DNA of 64,000 bases from Cristatella mucedo (GCA_009760855.2 WPIO01000003.1:2910001-2974000), one strand, 5' to 3'. Positions 45,516 through 56,446 are shown, numbered from the stretch's first letter. Numbers and translations are program-made. Notes: generated by a model not told the origin, from the sequence alone.

Positions 45516-45619
45516 CACCTGCCACAATACCCTGCGTCCTGTGGTGAATAGACCCGTGCCATGCCGAGCCACTTCACTCTGAGGACAGTGTCGGATGCAA
45601 TTTTTGTATATGTTGCCAC
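45516..45619 (-). CDS. CTHRC1-like gene B, exon 3a
   Basis: A 104-bp exon between GCTTTCAG and GGTG|GTAAGT, phase 0 in and phase 2 out. It reads VATYTKIASDTVLRVKWLGM then ARVYSPQDAGYCGRW. The Trp codon is split TG|G across the intron to exon 3b. It matches the first half of exon 3 in the other genes (S/ASDT-x-LR-x-x-W ... CGR). The intron here, nearly 2.8 kb and holding a LINE-A copy, is absent from genes A, C and D. Confidence 0.85.
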
Positions 45620-46832
45620 CTGAAAGCACGAATGTAAAAATTCACGTACAAAATTGCTGCACATGCTACTGACGAAACTCGGATTAACACTTCGCGATAA
45701 ATAAACAGGACATCGTGTATTGACCGTCATCCAAATCTGAATTATTCATCATTCAGTAAAGAATTTGTACTTTTAAATCCCATTACATTCATCCCATTAT
45801 TTGCACAAATACTCTATTAATGCTTTAAAATGAGTGGCATGCAAATTACGATCAACGAAAGAGTCTTGAAACTTGCCGCAAGGTTAATATTGTGGTACTT
45901 ACATGTAACCATTGGTTGTTATGAGTGACTATTCAGTTGTGAGTAGCTGGTGACAAGACTTTAAGTGCTTAGTCTATGCCTTTTAAGAGAAATTAAAATA
46001 CTGCAAGTTACTGTTTTCCTATGTAACTGGATGAGTAGGTTTTACTCTCTCATTTAAGGCCTTTACAGGTTTGAAGCTACCCAAATTCTTGAAGCTATCT
46101 GTATACGTAAGCTGCACTAAAGTGTTATGAGAAAAAAATTTGTTGCGACATCCAGAGAAGAACATTAACACTTTCCGATTTAATATTTTTTCGCATTAGA
46201 TATTTCGGCCGCAAAACTTGTAACTATCCAGATGGCCATCAACCTGGCTCAAAATCAAAGCATACTGCTTACGTTCCTAGCTATGCATGGAGATCAATCG
46301 TCTCTATATCGGATAAAGTAATAGAAAGCTGCTCTACATTATCACACTGCAACCTAATGCATAATAAATGTCGCTAGGGAATTTAAATAAAAATGTTAAG
46401 TTCCTAATTATAGTAAAAATTAATCAAATAATCTAGGTTTGGTGTGTATTTTATGCAGTATCCACAAAAAACAGTTGCAAATAGAGAAGTTGATGCTTCC
46501 TAGCAAACAAACAAATCAAACAATATTAATGCAAAAGGTACGATAGTTATTGTTATTAAACAACATCTCTTAGCATCCTTAGTTATTCTATCATTGTCAC
46601 TGTCTATGCATTTTAAATACTCTATATCTGAAGTATGTCAAATGGTTATTAATTGCAAGTAACACTACAAGCTCAAAGATTGTTAGGAAAGGTATCCGGA
46701 AAAACGAAGTGAAATCTCCCGGTAAAGAAATCATACTATTTCGTTATCCACTTATACATTTATATAGTCGGTTGCATTTAAATGCATAAGTAATGACGAC
46801 GGCACAATTCTGAAATTGAATTTATTTTAATA
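45620..46832. other. Unassigned AT-rich intron sequence of gene B
   Basis: No exon, SINE or LINE recognised. Confidence 0.35.
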
Positions 46833-47358
46833 ATAATATTAATAATAATAATTCACTTGATAAAGCGCCCTCAGAGAACTTAATCTCTCTCTAGGCGCTT
46901 TACATTTGCTGCAAAGTGATATGCAATTAAATGGTAAGTAAAATCATGCTTGAAAAACAAACACGATGAATAATATGGTTAGAGGTGACATGCACAGGGT
47001 CGGCATGCAAATGTGGTTAGTGGCAGTATGCACAGTGTCAGCACACATAAGCACATGAAGGACGAATCACAGGGACCCACTATATGCTGTCCTAAATAGG
47101 TAATTTATTAAGTTCTTTTTAAATGTGGTCAAGTCAGGGGATGTTGAGACGCAGGTCGGGAGGGAGTTCCAGGCTTTGGGAGCATATGAAATAAATGCAC
47201 GGTCTCCAAAGGATTTAAGGTTTGTACGAGGTATTTCTAGACTGTTGGATTACGAAAAGCGGGTGGTACGATGCTTGGCCTGATGGGGGAGTATATCTGA
47301 CAGATAGGCTGGAGCCATAGATGGAAGGGACCTAAAAGTGAGCGACAAAACCTTAAAG
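46833..47358 (-). mobile_element. LINE-A 3' fragment, twin of the 48.6-kb copy
   Basis: (ATT)n, stem-loop, UTR and C-terminal coding end in reverse complement. It shares private changes with 48577-49020: TAGGTAATTTATTAAGTTC in place of the usual TAGGTRTGTTTTTAAGTT-type sequence, GATGTTGAGACG lacking a CTG-like triplet, and GGATTACGAAAAGC. 5' truncation is at about 47358. Confidence 0.9.
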
Positions 47359-48115
47359 CCTGTACTGAGCTCAGCAGAACTACGGCGTGCCTTAATTCAC
47401 ACTTCAGGTACCTAAAATTATGGAATATTTGCCCAAGGTTCGGCTGTTATTTAAAAAAAAAAAATAGTAAACATAATTTATATTTAGAATAAATATTGCA
47501 TGTTAAATAATATATACACTGCGTAAGCATATTTTACAATAAAATGTGTTTATTAATTTATTTGCAGAAGACTCGGGCCTTGCATTTAGCACTCACTTGG
47601 GCATCTGAGTGCAATCCCTGGCCCACTTTTGAAACAGGTATTGCTATTGTTTTATTTTTGTCTCTAACTACATAGACGCAAACATCAAACTAGCAATACG
47701 CTGGACAATCGCTTTGATAATGATCCCATCACTACATGGTAAAGGTGTCTTATTGGTATCAAACTAGCTAAATTAAAACGTAAAGTAAATATTTCAAATT
47801 AGAAGAACTGATGAGAACGCAGGTAGCCTTACAGTTGCAAACTAAGGAGGGAGCGATAATGCCAGAACATAGAATCCAGTAAACTAAAGATCGGCTGAGT
47901 TATAAGCCTCATTTATTTAGTGACAAAAGAGTCATGTCTGCTATAACCCAGTTTATAGCGAGAAATCAAAGATTTTCGTCTGCATTAACCTTAGTAAGGA
48001 TCAAGGGAAGCATGGTAGCACGTTCTATCCATATTCAAGAATTGTGGAAATGAGTAATTCAGGTCTGACCAACCGAGAAAAAGTAGCTATTTGATTGCTC
48101 ATCAAAGGTATAAAA
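47359..48115. other. Unassigned intron sequence of gene B
   Basis: AT-rich, with a short poly(A) run at about 47451-47463. Nothing else recognised. Confidence 0.35.
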
Positions 48116-48281
48116 AATACTAGCTGATCAAACGGCTTTTTTGTCTTGCGACAGAAGAGCCTTGTCGGCTATCACCATCACTTTCATCAGCAATAAACGA
48201 TTGCCCACAGCAGGATTCGAACCTATGACCTCGAGACCGAGGTCGAGAAAGGCAAATACCTTACCTAGCGTGCCACCACGT
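48116..48281 (-). mobile_element. SINE-2, tRNA-derived
   Basis: The reverse complement has TGGCACGCTAGGTAAGG (A box), GGTTCGAATCCTGC (perfect B-box core) and the family 3' end TTTGATCAGCTAGTATTTTT. Confidence 0.88.
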
Positions 48282-48576
48282 GTAAAATTGAAATGACTAT
48301 CATTCAGATTCGGACGAGGCGGGCTGCTGGTCAAAGCTCAGTACATAGGCCAATATTTAATTTTCTGACTTGCAAGTCACCAGATGGTCCAATCTAGTTG
48401 GTCCAGTTGAGAGAGATATTTATTTTAGCCTTGTGCTTGTGATTTAATCAAATTATTAAGCATTTTTAAAGGTAACTGAGCCTCGAATGAAATTCCAGTA
48501 TTGATTTAGCCAAAAGCAAATTGCCTCTTCATAGGATTTTGTAAATGCATTCAACGCTATAGAACCAGCAGAATAT

Positions 48577-49482
48577 AATAATAATATTAATACACTTGCT
48601 AAAGCGCCCTCAGAAAACTTAATCTCTTTCTAGGCGCTTTACATTTGCTGCAAAGTGATATGCAATTAAATGGTAAGTAAAATCATGCTTGAAAAACAAA
48701 CACGATGAATAATATGGTTAGAGGTGACATGCACAGGGTCGGCATGCAAATGTGGTTAGTGGCAGTATGCACAGTGTCAGCACACATAAGCACATGAAGG
48801 ACGAATCACAGGGACCCACTATATGCTGTCCTAAATAGGTAATTTATTAAGTTCTTTTTAAATGTGGTCAAGTCAGGGGATGTTGAGACGCAGGTCGGGA
48901 GGGAGTTCCAGGCTTTGGGAGCATATGAACTAAATGCACGGTCTCCAAAGGATTTAAGGTTTGTACGAGGTATTTCTAGACTGTTGGATTACGAAAAGCG
49001 GGTGGTACGATGCTTGGCCTGATGGGGGAGGCTGCAGAGTTTTGCACCAGCTGCAATCGCCTGATCGCACATGCTGGTAGGCCAGTAAGCAGTGAGTTGC
49101 AGAAGTCGAGACGGGATGTCACGAATGCATGGACCAACTTGGACGTGGTATCCTTATATAAACAAGCCCGAATTTTAGCAATGCTATGGAGCTGGAAATA
49201 GGCAGATTTGACTGTGGAGCTATATGGTCGTCTAACGAGAGGTCGCTTTGGAATATGACACTTAGATTTCGAGCTGATGCAACAGGAGATATGCTGGCAG
49301 AGCCAATTTTGAGAGTCAGCCTTTCCAATCTCTGAATCACACTGGGTTTGCCCATAACTAGTAAGTTAGTTTTATCATCGTTTAGTTTTAGAAAATTTGC
49401 TGCCATCCATGTTCGGATGTCATAAGTGCATCCAGCAAGTGAGTTGAGAGAGTTTGAGATGCTCGAAGGCTGGGATGGGAAT
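48577..49482 (-). mobile_element. LINE-A copy with internal deletion
   Basis: On the minus strand: AANFLKLNDDKTNLLVMGK, SPVASARNLSVIFQSDLSL, a deletion that removes most of the C-terminal third (GCTGCAGCCTCC junction at about 49030), then the same 3' part as the 46.8-kb copy, stem-loop and (ATT)n. Confidence 0.9.
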
Positions 49483-50149
49483 ATCAGAATGTGTTGCTAA
49501 CTTTTCTGGAGGTATCATTAGGGACAGCGAATGTTTCCTCGCTAAGAGGAACATATAGCATGGGGAAGCTGTAGTACTCGTTATTACTGTGTGAAACGAA
49601 GATCAGCACTGGCTGGACTGATTTTTTTAGAGTAAGAACTCTGGCTTTGGCTGGATCTGATATGGAGCGTCCATCGTCCGTCCGACGCAGAAACATTAAA
49701 GTCTAAACATCTAAATGGTAGGCTTGAACCCTTACTAATCTCTATCCAGTCGAAAACTAAGATAAGACGAAAGGATCGCATCGTTAAGCACTTCTTTCTC
49801 ATGGTACGAACAGCTAGCTGCAGCCTGGTTGCAATAAGCCGTGGCCAATGCGAGTTTAAGAATTGGCAAACTACTTTTGATTAGAAATCATCTTGAATAT
49901 TATATTTAGCACTAACTTGAGATGACTTGGGCCAGTAACAGTAACTCTGCTGAAAGAGTCTCTAATGAGGTTGAAACTGAACTGTGGTTTGAATGGCCTT
50001 CTTAATACCCGCAGCGGAGAGCTCTGATTTATTAGAAAGAGCAAAAATATGGTGACAGGGGTTGGATATTTTCTCTCAAAGAGTGTTCATATTTACAATG
50101 CTCTTCAAAAGCACTCAAGTGGCTAGAGTTGCGTCCCATGCTCTCCTTC

Positions 50150-50400
50150 CTGCTCCATCAATATAAACATGAACTCTCCTTTCTGCGTTTCCCTATTAGG
50201 AGCAACACAGTTTTAGTTCTGTTCAGTTTAAGCAATCGGATATTCGGTCCAGTCAATTTTATTAGTGTGTTGCAAACCAACCAGTTACTAGCATCGTGGG
50301 AATACAAAAGCGCATTTGAGACCGAGGCAACTTTAGAGGTCAGAGAATCTGTGTTCAAATCAACAAGATTAAAGAGAGCCACTGAAATCAACAGTTGAAG
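50150..50400 (-). mobile_element. Possible L2-type LINE fragment
   Basis: The minus strand reads LIKLTGPNIRLLKLNRTKTV then LLLIGKRRK, resembling the LINE thumb motif N-x-LKLN-x-DKT-x-LL-x-x-G. Unlike LINE-A or LINE-B, and no tail is visible. Confidence 0.4.
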
Positions 50401-51314
50401 GGCTGCTAAAGTCTCAGCACCAATAATTTTAGTTCATATTTACTAAAAACCTTGTCGCCAAGGATCCATTCATTGGGCCAACCCCTCAAAATTAAGACCC
50501 TGATGTCACTTGAGTCTTTTCAGGCCTTCCGATCCTCGGAACCATACGCTTTTCGCTCTGTACTTTTGCTCAAGGATACTCCGCTGCAAACGTACTAAAT
50601 TTGACTCAACGACAAAATTCAGCCTACGTGAGATACTTTGTGTAACTTTCCTGCCTTTTAAGTTGCCTCTGTCACTCATTATTTTCCATTGATCTTACCA
50701 TTTGCTTCTCAGAGATTGACGTTACACTAAGTTTCTTAACCACTGCCACGTTATCATCTATGCCTAGCTGTGTAGTATGAACCCTATTCCAAATCAAGTG
50801 GAACCTCGCTAGTCCCTCACTTTAACGTGGGTCAGGTAGATGTGATGCAATTAGTATATACCCTTTTGGATTAATTGGAAAACTATTTTTGTTTTTTGGA
50901 TTCATTCAGTTTTGTACTATATGGTTTTGCATCGAATAGTAACTTAAATGAAATGATAAGCTTATAAATTTTTATATCCGTAGGTATGCACTTTATATTG
51001 AAAGAACGGTCATCCATTTGAGACCAGTAGAATAGTTGAATCTGTATACTTGACCAGATCTCCAATATCACACTGGGCAGATATAAGGAGCGTATCGCAC
51101 ATATTTTTTAAGACTTTTTGTCATGCCTATGCCATGCATACGACCGTCCCGAATATTCATTCTCTTGTCAAAAGTGTAAGGCTTCTCTTTCATCAACATT
51201 GCATTGAACCAGTGTCTAAGGATTCACTTGTTCTGAATAAGACATACGTACCATATGATTTGCATAGCATTTACAGGGTAAGATGTATCTGGTCAACCAT
51301 CATGGTACTATGAA

Positions 51315-51475
51315 TACTAGGTACGCTGACTTAACAGCCTCATTAACTAAACGGCAGAAGAGCCTTCATTGCTATCACTACTGCTAGCAGTGGTCGGTCA
51401 AGAATCAGCCACTTTACGAATCGCACTTCACGACCCGGTCGTGAAGTGCGAGCAACTTATCCCTAGGGCAAACCC
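51315..51475 (-). mobile_element. SINE-2 with rearranged tRNA-like region
   Basis: The body (CGGCAGAAGAGCCTTCATTG, AACAGCC) is as in the other copies. The tRNA-like part has become a perfect palindrome at 51421-51451 that destroys the B box. Confidence 0.8.
51421..51451. repeat. Perfect inverted repeat, 14-bp arms, 3-nt loop
   Basis: TCGCACTTCACGAC, CCG, GTCGTGAAGTGCGA, inside a SINE-2 copy where the other copies have an imperfect anticodon-arm-like hairpin. Confidence 0.95.
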
Positions 51476-51479
51476 CTGG

Positions 51480-51655
51480 AGCAATGTTCCTTTGCTTATT
51501 TCTCTTACGTAACAAGAACAGTGTGTCTCTGCATATTAAGAGATGATGGGTAGTTTTAGTCGAGTGGTGAAAAACTCTGCTTTCAGCAGGATTTGAACTC
51601 AAAACCTTAGAGTTCAAACTCATGTAAGTCTATCTACCCCGCTTAGACTAAAAGT
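51480..51655 (-). mobile_element. Third tRNA-like SINE or tRNA relic
   Basis: The reverse complement of 51583-51649 resembles a tRNA: TAAGCGGGGTAGATAGAC in the A-box region, an arm-like pair TTTGAACTC / GAGTTCAAA, and a B-box-like GAGTTCAAATCCTGC. It differs from SINE-1 and SINE-2. The acceptor stem does not close well, so it is not an intact tRNA gene. Confidence 0.5.
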
Positions 51656-51908
51656 GCTTCTATATTACAATGAAACCGAAGCTGTCTAGTTTTAAATGGT
51701 CTGTTCTAGAATTTTTTTGGTCAGCTAGAACATTTGACTAAGGCTTTCACCTTCCCCGGTGATGCTTCAGTCATGATGAAAACATCCATTGGTCAGAGGG
51801 CATATTCAATAATATGCTTAATGGACTGTGGTTAACAGCGAGAGGTAGCAATATCAATTGATTTGTTTTCCTGGGAATATTCATGGCCGGAAATGCTGTT
51901 AGGCTTAC

Positions 51909-52000
51909 CATGAGCTGACTGTCAGGATTTGCATTATTGTCTCCTACCATGGTGTAGTACTGCATGTTAAAGACAGGTAGAGCCAAGCATTGTGCATAGA
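51909..52000 (-). CDS. CTHRC1-like gene B, exon 2
   Basis: A 92-bp exon with acceptor GCTTTTGTAG, two-base entry, 30 whole residues and donor ATG|GTAAGC. It reads YAQCLALPVFNMQYYTMVGD then NNANPDSQLM. It is closely related to gene E exon 2, including the flanking TTTTGTAG and ATG|GTAAGC junctions. Exon 3a is 6.3 kb away across SINE and LINE insertions. The signal exon is not found. The gene B assignment rests on order and phase. Confidence 0.72.
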
Positions 52001-52229
52001 CTACAAAAGCACAAAACCGGTAAGGTGACTGAATATTTTGTATGATTTTCGCTGCTGCGATAATTGAGCTAGCATGCAATCATAATCTTAATTGCACTTA
52101 GTAATATGAGTACATATAATAATATATTACTTCATAGTAAAAGTACTGCATTAGAAATCATGATTAACGGAAGTTCGCAACTATATGAACTATGGTCGAA
52201 TGGGTAAGGGAAACATGCAGAATTTCAAA

Positions 52230-52510
52230 CAATCAGATCATGGTACAAGATGACGCTGTGTCAGCATGTAAAATATGGTTAGTGCTAGCATAAACGGTAG
52301 CAGCACGCTAAAGCTCACAGCGGACAAATAACAAGGACTCTCCTTTGCAGCAAATGTAAAGCGCCTAGAAAGAGATTGAGTTCTCTGAGGGCGCTTTATC
52401 AAGTGCATTATTATTATTATTATTATAAGGACTCACTAAATGCTGTATTAAACAGGTTCGTTTTTAGCTTCCATGACATCAAGTCTGGGGATGTGGTGAT
52501 GTCAGTTGTC
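52230..52510 (-). mobile_element. LINE-A 3' fragment interrupted by a mini-insertion
   Basis: Reverse-complement LINE-A UTR and coding end (GTCAGCATG, CACAGCGGACAAATAACAAG and, after the insertion, GGACTCACTAAATGCTG and AACAGGTTCGTTTTTAGCTTC). The two halves become contiguous when 52341-52434 is removed. Confidence 0.88.
52341..52426 (+). mobile_element. 86-bp LINE-A 3' tail insertion with target-site duplication
   Basis: TCCTTTGCAGCAAATGTAAA, then the intact stem-loop (AAGCGCCTAGAAAGAGATTG...TCTCTGAGGGCGCTT), then (ATT)6-like repeats. It is flanked by AAGGACTC at 52333-52340 and again at 52427-52434. This is the cleanest integration event in the window. Confidence 0.95.
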
Positions 52511-52539
52511 AAGATGCCATTAGTAACAGAATATAATAT

Positions 52540-52709
52540 ATACTGGCTGATTTAAGAACCTCTTTTGTACAGCAACAGAAGAGCCTACACGGCTATCACA
52601 ACCACTTGCAACAGCAATAAGATATCGCCCACGGCAAGTTTCGAACCCACTACCTCGGGACCGAGGTCGTGAAAAGCAAATGCTTTACCTAGTGTACCAT
52701 CACGGCTAC
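52540..52709 (-). mobile_element. SINE-2, tRNA-derived
   Basis: The reverse complement has GGTACACTAGGTAAAGC (A box), GGTAGTGGGTTCGAAAC (B box with one change) and the family 3' end TTAAATCAGCCAGTATAT. Confidence 0.87.
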
Positions 52710-52779
52710 CAGAGTGTGCTGCATTTTGAAACTTCATATATACAATCAATCGGCAAGAATGTTTGAACCTGCTGTCAGT

Positions 52780-53160
52780 GAACACAATTCGCAAGAAACT
52801 GTGAGCAGAGGATCAAAGCAATTGAGAAACGCCTTAAAAGTTACTATGGCTTCAGCAGCAAGATTTTTAGGAATGATCTCATGGACCATACGTCTTCGCG
52901 CACACTTCTATATTGCTCAGGCTTTCCTATCGGAGGTGCTTTCTTCTCAGGCTTCAATTCGATTCTCATAGGAATAGTCTAGAGGTGGCGCCTCTAGCTA
53001 GCCTCCAATCCTTTGCATGCAATCCCCTCAGTTGGTAGGCTTCCAAAGCGTGGTGCTCAGATCTACTATCCCCAGACCTGATGACAGAACAAGCGAAAGT
53101 TGTTTTCTTGATCCCTCAGGATGCCCAAACTACAGCGATTAAGCTTTTTTTTTTACCTAA
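52780..53160 (+). mobile_element. Possible LINE C-terminal fragment
   Basis: Frames read ASAARFLGMISW, then SLQSFACNPLSWLASKAWC, reminiscent of the LKSFGDRAFSSYAPKAWN block. Highly decayed. Confidence 0.35.
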
Positions 53161-54159
53161 CCACTCACTCCTATTTGTGATCTTTTTTTGAAATTAACTG
53201 AATTCAGTGATCGTTTTATATGGACTCTCCAATAATGACGATTTTTTTTTATCATTTCCTCGAACTGTTTGGTGAAGAAGATTAGGAGTTACTCAAATTA
53301 TTGCTGCGGAATTCTTCTCTGGAAAGGGAGTTCTCTCCGAAAAAACTCCAATGTAATGTGAATTAGTGGTATCAGAACCTTTTGAGAGAGTTTCTAGTGG
53401 AGCCCATTAGACTTTATTCGCTGTAGGTGACGCCACCTGTTGGTGTGAAGGGTGGTCCCGAAGGCAAATATCGGTAAGATCATTGTCTCACCACCGTTCA
53501 ACCTCTGAATTCTCATCTTGATCTAGAACATCTTGAGCACTGTCTGTCCTCCCACTCATGTCTACAGGTTGCTGGGCTCTTTTTGGCTTTTCGGAGGATT
53601 AGGAAGCTCAAGCATCAAGGGGCATCGCGGCATCAAGCATCGGGGCACCGCTGCACCGCTGTGATTGAGTAAGAAATGTTTGGATACGTAATATCAAGTT
53701 CAATCTTCTTATTCTTGAAGGGTAAATGAGATGCACTGCATTTCACCTAATCACAACAAGACAGTCAAACTATGTCCTATGCGCTTCAAAAATCACAAAA
53801 TATGCTTCTTCTGAGTAGATTTTAGCAGAGTATTGATCAATTGGCCGAAAAAAGGCAAAATAGTCTTCTGAATGCATGCAGCTACTTGGTCTAGTCTCCT
53901 CAGGAAATACAGATATTTTAAGTGCCTACTCATGTAGCTAGAACTAAACGGATCAATCGGGCTTAGGTCTCCTCTCGGATGTAATACCCTTCATATTACC
54001 TAAATTATTATTATTTGTGCGACGAGTATATAAGTTGGGTATTACATTTTATTGTGCTTGATACAAGTGTAATTTACTACTTACTGTGTTGCGATTAGAT
54101 TAATTATGATCAATTGTGATTCAATGCTAAGATAAACTCATTGTTATTTACGATTCAAA
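53161..54159. other. Unassigned region between genes A and B
   Basis: Gene B's promoter and signal exon should lie here. A short tandem GGGGCATCGCGGCATCAAGC-like repeat at about 53610-53660 is the only structure seen. Confidence 0.35.
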
Positions 54160-54165
54160 TTTATT
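54160..54165 (-). promoter_or_regulatory. Poly(A) signal AATAAA, gene A
   Basis: AATAAA on the minus strand about 120 bp beyond the putative gene A stop at 54287-54289. Confidence 0.5.
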
Positions 54166-54286
54166 TATAAAACACCAGTCTATTAGGAATAGATTACATG
54201 AAATGTTCGGAAAACATGGATAATATTTGACTTATCATTGCCTCGGTAATAATGCTGTTTGTCCACCGTATTTACCACTTCCTAAA

Positions 54287-54321
54287 CTAATGAGGGAGTT
54301 GCAATTGAAAAATGGCACTTA
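54287..54321 (-). CDS. CTHRC1-like gene A, putative last coding exon (exon 5)
   Basis: Follows TCATGGGTAG on the minus strand. With the leftover G from exon 4 it reads Val-Ser-Ala-Ile-Phe-Gln-Leu-Gln-Leu-Pro-His-stop. The acceptor and first 15 or so bases are shared with gene D (5033-5049), where the stop comes six codons earlier. The weak pyrimidine tract lowers confidence. Confidence 0.5.
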
Positions 54322-54459
54322 CTACCCATGAATCATTCAAATTGGATGAGACTAAACATGTTTCTACCTTCCTAATTTGCATGTACATGTAAATGGATGA
54401 AAAAAATATCTAATTTCATCAACAAATCTTAGCTATTAATATATAGGCAGACAGCTTAC

Positions 54460-54612
54460 CTGTACTAGAAGACGTAAACTGCTCGTAGACCCACATTGAC
54501 CTGCTTGCACCCCAGCCAGTGAAGGAGTCACTCACGCTGTAGCCTGGACATGGTCCGACGACGATTGCCACAGTGACGACCCCAGCCGGTAGACCGAGGC
54601 AAACACCATCCA
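54460..54612 (-). CDS. CTHRC1-like gene A, exon 4
   Basis: A 153-bp exon between CTTGTTCTAG and ACAG|GTAAGC, phase 1 in and out. It reads (L)DGVCLGLPAGVVTVAIVVG, PCPGYSVSDSFTGWGASRSM and WVYEQFTSSST. It keeps the DG-x-C, VG-x-C and FTGWG features of the CTHRC1 globular domain and is the closest relative of gene D exon 4. The frame is intact and joins exon 3 (T + TG gives Leu). It needs exon 5 for a stop. Confidence 0.88.
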
Positions 54613-55399
54613 CTAGAACAAGAAGGGCTTATTCTTTATATCTTTAAACAAATTATTTTCCAGAAAGTTCTCATAAAATACTAATGTGGAATAAAAAATA
54701 ATCAGTAAAAATTAGTACCTCGTGACTTTAATTGAGTTATAATGCAAGTTTGGTCAATTTAAGCAGTAGCTGCATGCCCAAGACTGATTTCTTGAGATTC
54801 GGATGCAATAAATATTTGAAACGCCTGATAACATTCATTTTACTTATTGTTGAGCTCATCGTAACGATTATGATCAATTCCCTAGAATTAGGATCACTGA
54901 AACATATGGTCTGATAAATCTGGGGTGCAATCAATCGAAAGTTAATGGGGATTCCAGACTGATTTGTGTGTCCTCTAGAATTAGAAGCGCTGTTTGATCA
55001 TGCAGAAGGGGAATTTGATATTGGGAAAGTTTGGTACGTGGATACGAAAGATTGGAAGTTCCACTGATCCAAAAACTTAAATTCTCAAACTTTTGTCACA
55101 TATTGGGAAATGGTAGCAGTACGTGCTTAGCTAATGAAAGCCATATGTGTGCCGTCCCGAGCATCCTTCGTGAATTGGTGAAACATCGACATTACTTGAT
55201 ATAGTTAAGCAGAACGGTCAATAACTGTTGCAGTTACGACACCGGTTTAACATGAATTTAGGAACGACGGCTAGAAGCTCTTGAATACCATGTACAACTT
55301 CTATACATGTTTAGGTGGAGCATGAGAGAGCAAGCATTGGCAGACAAAGTCAAAGGCTTTGCTTAGGAATAGCTCGATATTGGATTCCACTAAGCGCCT
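54613..55399. other. Unassigned intron 3 sequence of gene A
   Basis: AT-rich, no repeat family or exon recognised. Confidence 0.35.
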
Positions 55400-55521
55400 T
55401 AATATATATATATATATATGTATGTATATGTACGTACGCGTGTGCGTGCGTGCGTGTGTGTGTGTGCGTGCATGCGTGTGTGCGTGCGTGCGCGCGTGCG
55501 CGCGCGTGTGTGTGTATGTAT
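55400..55521. repeat. Compound microsatellite (TA)n-(TG/CG)n
   Basis: A TA tract at 55401-55418 followed by alternating TG and CG dinucleotides with GTATGTATG edges. The alternating purine-pyrimidine tract is of Z-DNA-forming type. The ORFs across it are artefacts. Confidence 0.95.
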
Positions 55522-56290
55522 CTGTATCTGTATACTTGGCTCATTTTTATAGCCCCCAAGAGAACTTTGTCTCTATCAAAGTGCATCACATACGCCGCTG
55601 GGTTCAATACCTTGACCTTCCATAAAGATCAAACAACTCCTCAGCTAGAAGCCGTTAAAAATGCTCCCAAAAGCGTTTTGACGATAACTGTAAAAATTTT
55701 GAACATTCTAAAGAAACTTAAAGGGGCATATGAGGAATTTCAGAGCTCGGCAAAAACTGGTCTTCGGGTGTGTTTTGCTAAAACGAGAACCAGGCAACGC
55801 AAAAACAGAGTAGAAAACACAAAGATATAAACTCGTTCGAGAACCTCTGAATGCCCTCATAATAACGGCTCTTCCTACAAGCAAAAACGAGAACAAAAAA
55901 TTACCGCCGATAAAAATTCAAATACGCTTATCCTTTTTCAGATGTGATGCCTCATTCAAGAATTTTGCACGTAATTTTACACTCCATAATTGGCGTAGCA
56001 AGCATGGATTTCAATAACCAAATCAACCATGACAGCACCATGTGCAATACGATTATCTACACCACTAAGGATTATGCTTCACTAGTCGGTGGAATGAGTG
56101 ACTGAGAACAAGAATGGCTGACCATGGATAATAAATGGTGTTTAGTATGAGATTTTTTTTCGCAAACCACAAATTAGGATGCTCCTTTTCAGTGGAATGC
56201 CAAGTGTTTAACTACCTGAATAACAAAATTAATGTTCGCTGTTAGGCCAAAGAAAAATACAGGCACCTTTATATATGAATGTATAGATGT
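55522..56290. other. Unassigned intron 3 sequence of gene A
   Basis: A plus-strand open frame continues from the microsatellite to about 55830, but is Lys/Arg-rich and unrecognised. Nothing else seen. Confidence 0.3.
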
Positions 56291-56446
56291 AATATAAATA
56301 TAAATGTAATTCATTTGCTTAGCGCCCTGAGATAACTTAATCTTTATTCAAGCGCTTCACGTATGTCTCAGGGCTCGAGCCCACGACCTCAGCCAGACCT
56401 TGGTTCGGGCGAGCACCTTAACCGCTGGACCAATCCAACTCGGCCA
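56291..56446 (-). mobile_element. SINE-1, tRNA head plus LINE-A-type stem-loop
   Basis: The reverse complement reads TTGGTCCAGCGGTTAAGGTG (A box), then GTCGTGGGCTCGAGCCC (B-box position), then GAAGCGCTTGAATAAAGATT...ATCTCAGGGCGCTAA, then an AT-rich tail. It is the second full copy of the type at 27.9 kb, and better preserved in the head. Confidence 0.87.

Noticed and set aside
55315-55830. Long plus-strand ORF across the 55.4-kb repeat
   Set aside because: Its first half is translated (TA)n and (TG/CG)n microsatellite (Tyr-Ile and Cys-Val runs); the rest has no domain.
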